From Pseudomonadota bacterium (GTDB lineage Bacteria > Pseudomonadota > Alphaproteobacteria > Acetobacterales > Acetobacteraceae), in contig JAJXSZ010000163.1 in assembly GCA_021784255.1 (NCBI GenBank), forward strand, positions 1-7,101: DNA of 7,101 nt, written 5' to 3'. The notes below the pieces were generated by a model. That model was given only the letters and a program-made list of their open reading frames with translations, was not told the origin of the DNA and searched no databases. The translations under genes and the position numbers were made by a program. This document shows, piece by piece, positions 6,121-7,101 of the stretch (positions are counted from its first letter, which is position 1; every line of letters starts with the position of its first letter).

Positions 6121-6632
6121 TGCCGCGAGCGCGCGCACCCGGCTCCGGGTCGTCCAAGGCGGCCAAAGCGGAGCCATCCACGGACCGGGCCTCGAGACGC
6201 GCTGTGCCGACGCTGCATCTGGTGAAACTGGCCGTGGGTGCACGCGATGTCGCCGATATGCGCGACTGGCAGAAGCAACGCCTGGCGCGCGAGGGCAGCC
6301 TCGGTCACGTCACCCGCAGCCGGCCCACGCGCGCGGCGGAACTGCTCGCCGGCGGCTCGATCTACTGGGTGGTCGCCGGCAGCCTCTGCGTGCGCCAGCG
6401 GCTGCTCGCGATCGAGCCGGTGACGGGCCAGGATGGCAGCGCGATGACCCGCCTGGTACTGGACCCGAAACTCGTTCCGGTGATGCCGCGGGCGATGAAG
6501 CCGTTCCAGGGCTGGCGCTACCTGCCGGCGGAGGCGGTGCCGGCGGATGTCGTGAAGACCCGCCGCGCCGCGGGTGAGGCCAGGCTGCCCGAGGCGATGG
6601 CCCGATCGCTGCGCGAACTCGGGCTGCTGTAG
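6120..6632 (+). CDS. DUF1489 family protein
   Basis: This is a conserved protein of unknown function, a family I know mainly from Alphaproteobacteria. Homology begins at LHLVKLAVGARDVADM (residues 32-47 of this frame) and includes HVTRSRPTRAAELLAGGSIYWVVAGSLCVRQ (about 62-92), the basic RQRLLAIEP strand and FQGWRYL near 125-131, ending ELGLL. No catalytic motif, signal peptide or membrane helix is visible. The ATG at 6120 overlaps the preceding stop by one base and gives 170 residues. The first 28 residues are low-complexity Arg/Ala/Ser and not typical of the family. A GTG at 6204 would give a 142-residue protein starting MPTLHLVKL, closer to the usual start, so the true start is uncertain. 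It is the last gene of the cnoX-LON-DUF1489 operon and ends exactly where copy B of the palindromic repeat begins. Confidence 0.87.
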   Translation: MPRARAPGSGSSKAAKAEPSTDRASRRAVPTLHLVKLAVGARDVADMRDWQKQRLAREGSLGHVTRSRPTRAAELLAGGSIYWVVAGSLCVRQRLLAIEPVTGQDGSAMTRLVLDPKLVPVMPRAMKPFQGWRYLPAEAVPADVVKTRRAAGEARLPEAMARSLRELGLL

Positions 6633-6707
6633 GACCTTTGAATCCAGAGCAAGATATCTTCGGCCCGCCGCAGCCGGGCCGGCTTCGGCCGATCGGAGGC
6701 TGCTCTA
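6632..6707 (+). repeat. 76-nt palindromic repeat, copy B
   Basis: This segment matches copy A (minus strand, 1106-1031) over 76 bases without gaps, with about 53 identities by hand count. AGAGCA (6646-6651) pairs with TGCTCT (6701-6706). The inner stem 6658-6667 with 6689-6698 keeps 8 of 10 pairs, and some changes relative to copy A preserve pairing (C-G to T-G, and G-T to G-C). A small GGCCG/CGGCC hairpin sits in the loop (6677-6690). It starts at the last base of the DUF1489 stop codon and could end that transcript, although no T-run follows. Confidence 0.7.
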
Positions 6708-7033
6708 GGCAGCGTCGGCCGCCACGGATCGCGATGAAGGTGCAATATCCTTCAAGTTGCCGAGTCGCGGGACGGGCCCGGCCGCGTCGTTCTGGCGCGT
6801 TCCTGGAAAAGCCGGGGGCCAGGGGAATCGACAAGGTCATCGGCCTGCGAGGATCCCCTTCGAGCTGGCCCGTGAACGCTTTGGCGGGCATTTGCAGGTC
6901 GTCGTGCGCGATCCGCAGGAGGCGGACGACCTGCGCGTTCACGACGTCAACTGCGCGAGCGCTCCGGCTCTTCCACATTGTGGAGCTTGGCGCGCCGATC
7001 AGGGTCGAGGGCGCCATGACGTTCTGAGGTCGG
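6708..7033 (+). other. Unassigned region, no gene recognised
   Basis: Open frames exist on both strands: 6638-7027 on plus would give 129 residues, and 7017-6310 on minus runs into the DUF1489 gene. Neither resembles a family I know, has a good ribosome site or shows the codon bias of the real genes nearby. The plus frame also begins inside the palindromic repeat. The stretch may be plain intergenic DNA or the worn remains of a gene. I see no RNA gene or clear promoter in it. Confidence 0.4.
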
Positions 7034-7053
7034 CGCGTCCGCGCGAGGACGCG
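7034..7053 (+). repeat. Perfect 7-bp hairpin
   Basis: CGCGTCC (7034-7040) and GGACGCG (7047-7053) form a perfect stem around a GCGCGA loop. No T-run follows, so it is not a standard terminator. It sits directly before the 17-bp tandem repeat. Confidence 0.5.
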
Positions 7054-7054
7054 A

Positions 7055-7101
7055 GCGACGACGGAATCGGGGCGACGACGGAATCGGGGCGGCGATGGAA
7101 T
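7055..7101 (+). repeat. 17-bp tandem repeat, running off the window end
   Basis: The unit GCGACGACGGAATCGGG occurs at 7055-7071 and identically at 7072-7088. A third copy, cut by the window edge, covers 7089-7101 with two differences in 13 bases. The period is not a multiple of three, which argues against a coding repeat. The array may continue beyond the window. Confidence 0.85.

Noticed and set aside
6972..6984. Short inverted repeat TCCACA-T-TGTGGA as a possible operator
   Set aside because: Six pairs are within chance for this length, and no promoter or gene next to it supports a role.
5440..7101. Search for a Trm112-type small protein, which I recall near LON-domain genes in some Alphaproteobacteria
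   Set aside because: No short Cys-rich frame was seen between or after these genes, and the recollection of gene order is not certain enough to call a loss.

Overview
The window reads as an ordinary chromosomal segment of a GC-rich alphaproteobacterium. The grounds are strong G/C third-position bias in the real genes, a DUF1489 protein (a family I know mainly from Alphaproteobacteria), a CGPC-type CnoX/YbbN with the alphaproteobacterial METLIG-like start, and a stand-alone Lon N-terminal-domain protein. No phage, transposase, CRISPR array, tRNA or rRNA was seen.

Layout: (1) 50-1033 (+), aldo/keto reductase. (2) 1031-1190, a short gap between convergent genes, filled with hairpins: copy A of a 76-nt palindromic repeat, a 14-bp tandem repeat and a further hairpin built on the same AGAGCA arms. 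(3) 1190-2404 (-), UbiH/COQ6-type FAD monooxygenase of ubiquinone synthesis. (4) 2405-2825, a divergent control region with a candidate NtrC site and a good sigma-54 promoter, followed by a broken glnK (PII) gene. (5) 2826-4127 (+), AmtB ammonium transporter, closed by a strong intrinsic terminator. (6) 4182-4491, an intergenic stretch with no recognised gene. (7) 4492-6632 (+), a compact three-gene operon: cnoX (thioredoxin-TPR chaperedoxin), a LON-domain protein and DUF1489. (8) 6632-7101, copy B of the 76-nt repeat, then about 390 bases with nothing recognised, and a 17-bp tandem repeat running off the end.

The most notable observation is the glnK-amtB locus. Its nitrogen-control signals and amtB look intact, but glnK keeps only its first 11 codons and its last 40. 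About 172 nt between them are missing, which removes the T-loop and shifts the frame, so AmtB here has lost its adjacent PII partner. The second is an unnamed 76-nt palindromic repeat present twice, in opposite orientations, with base changes that partly preserve its stems. I found no convincing new multi-gene system.
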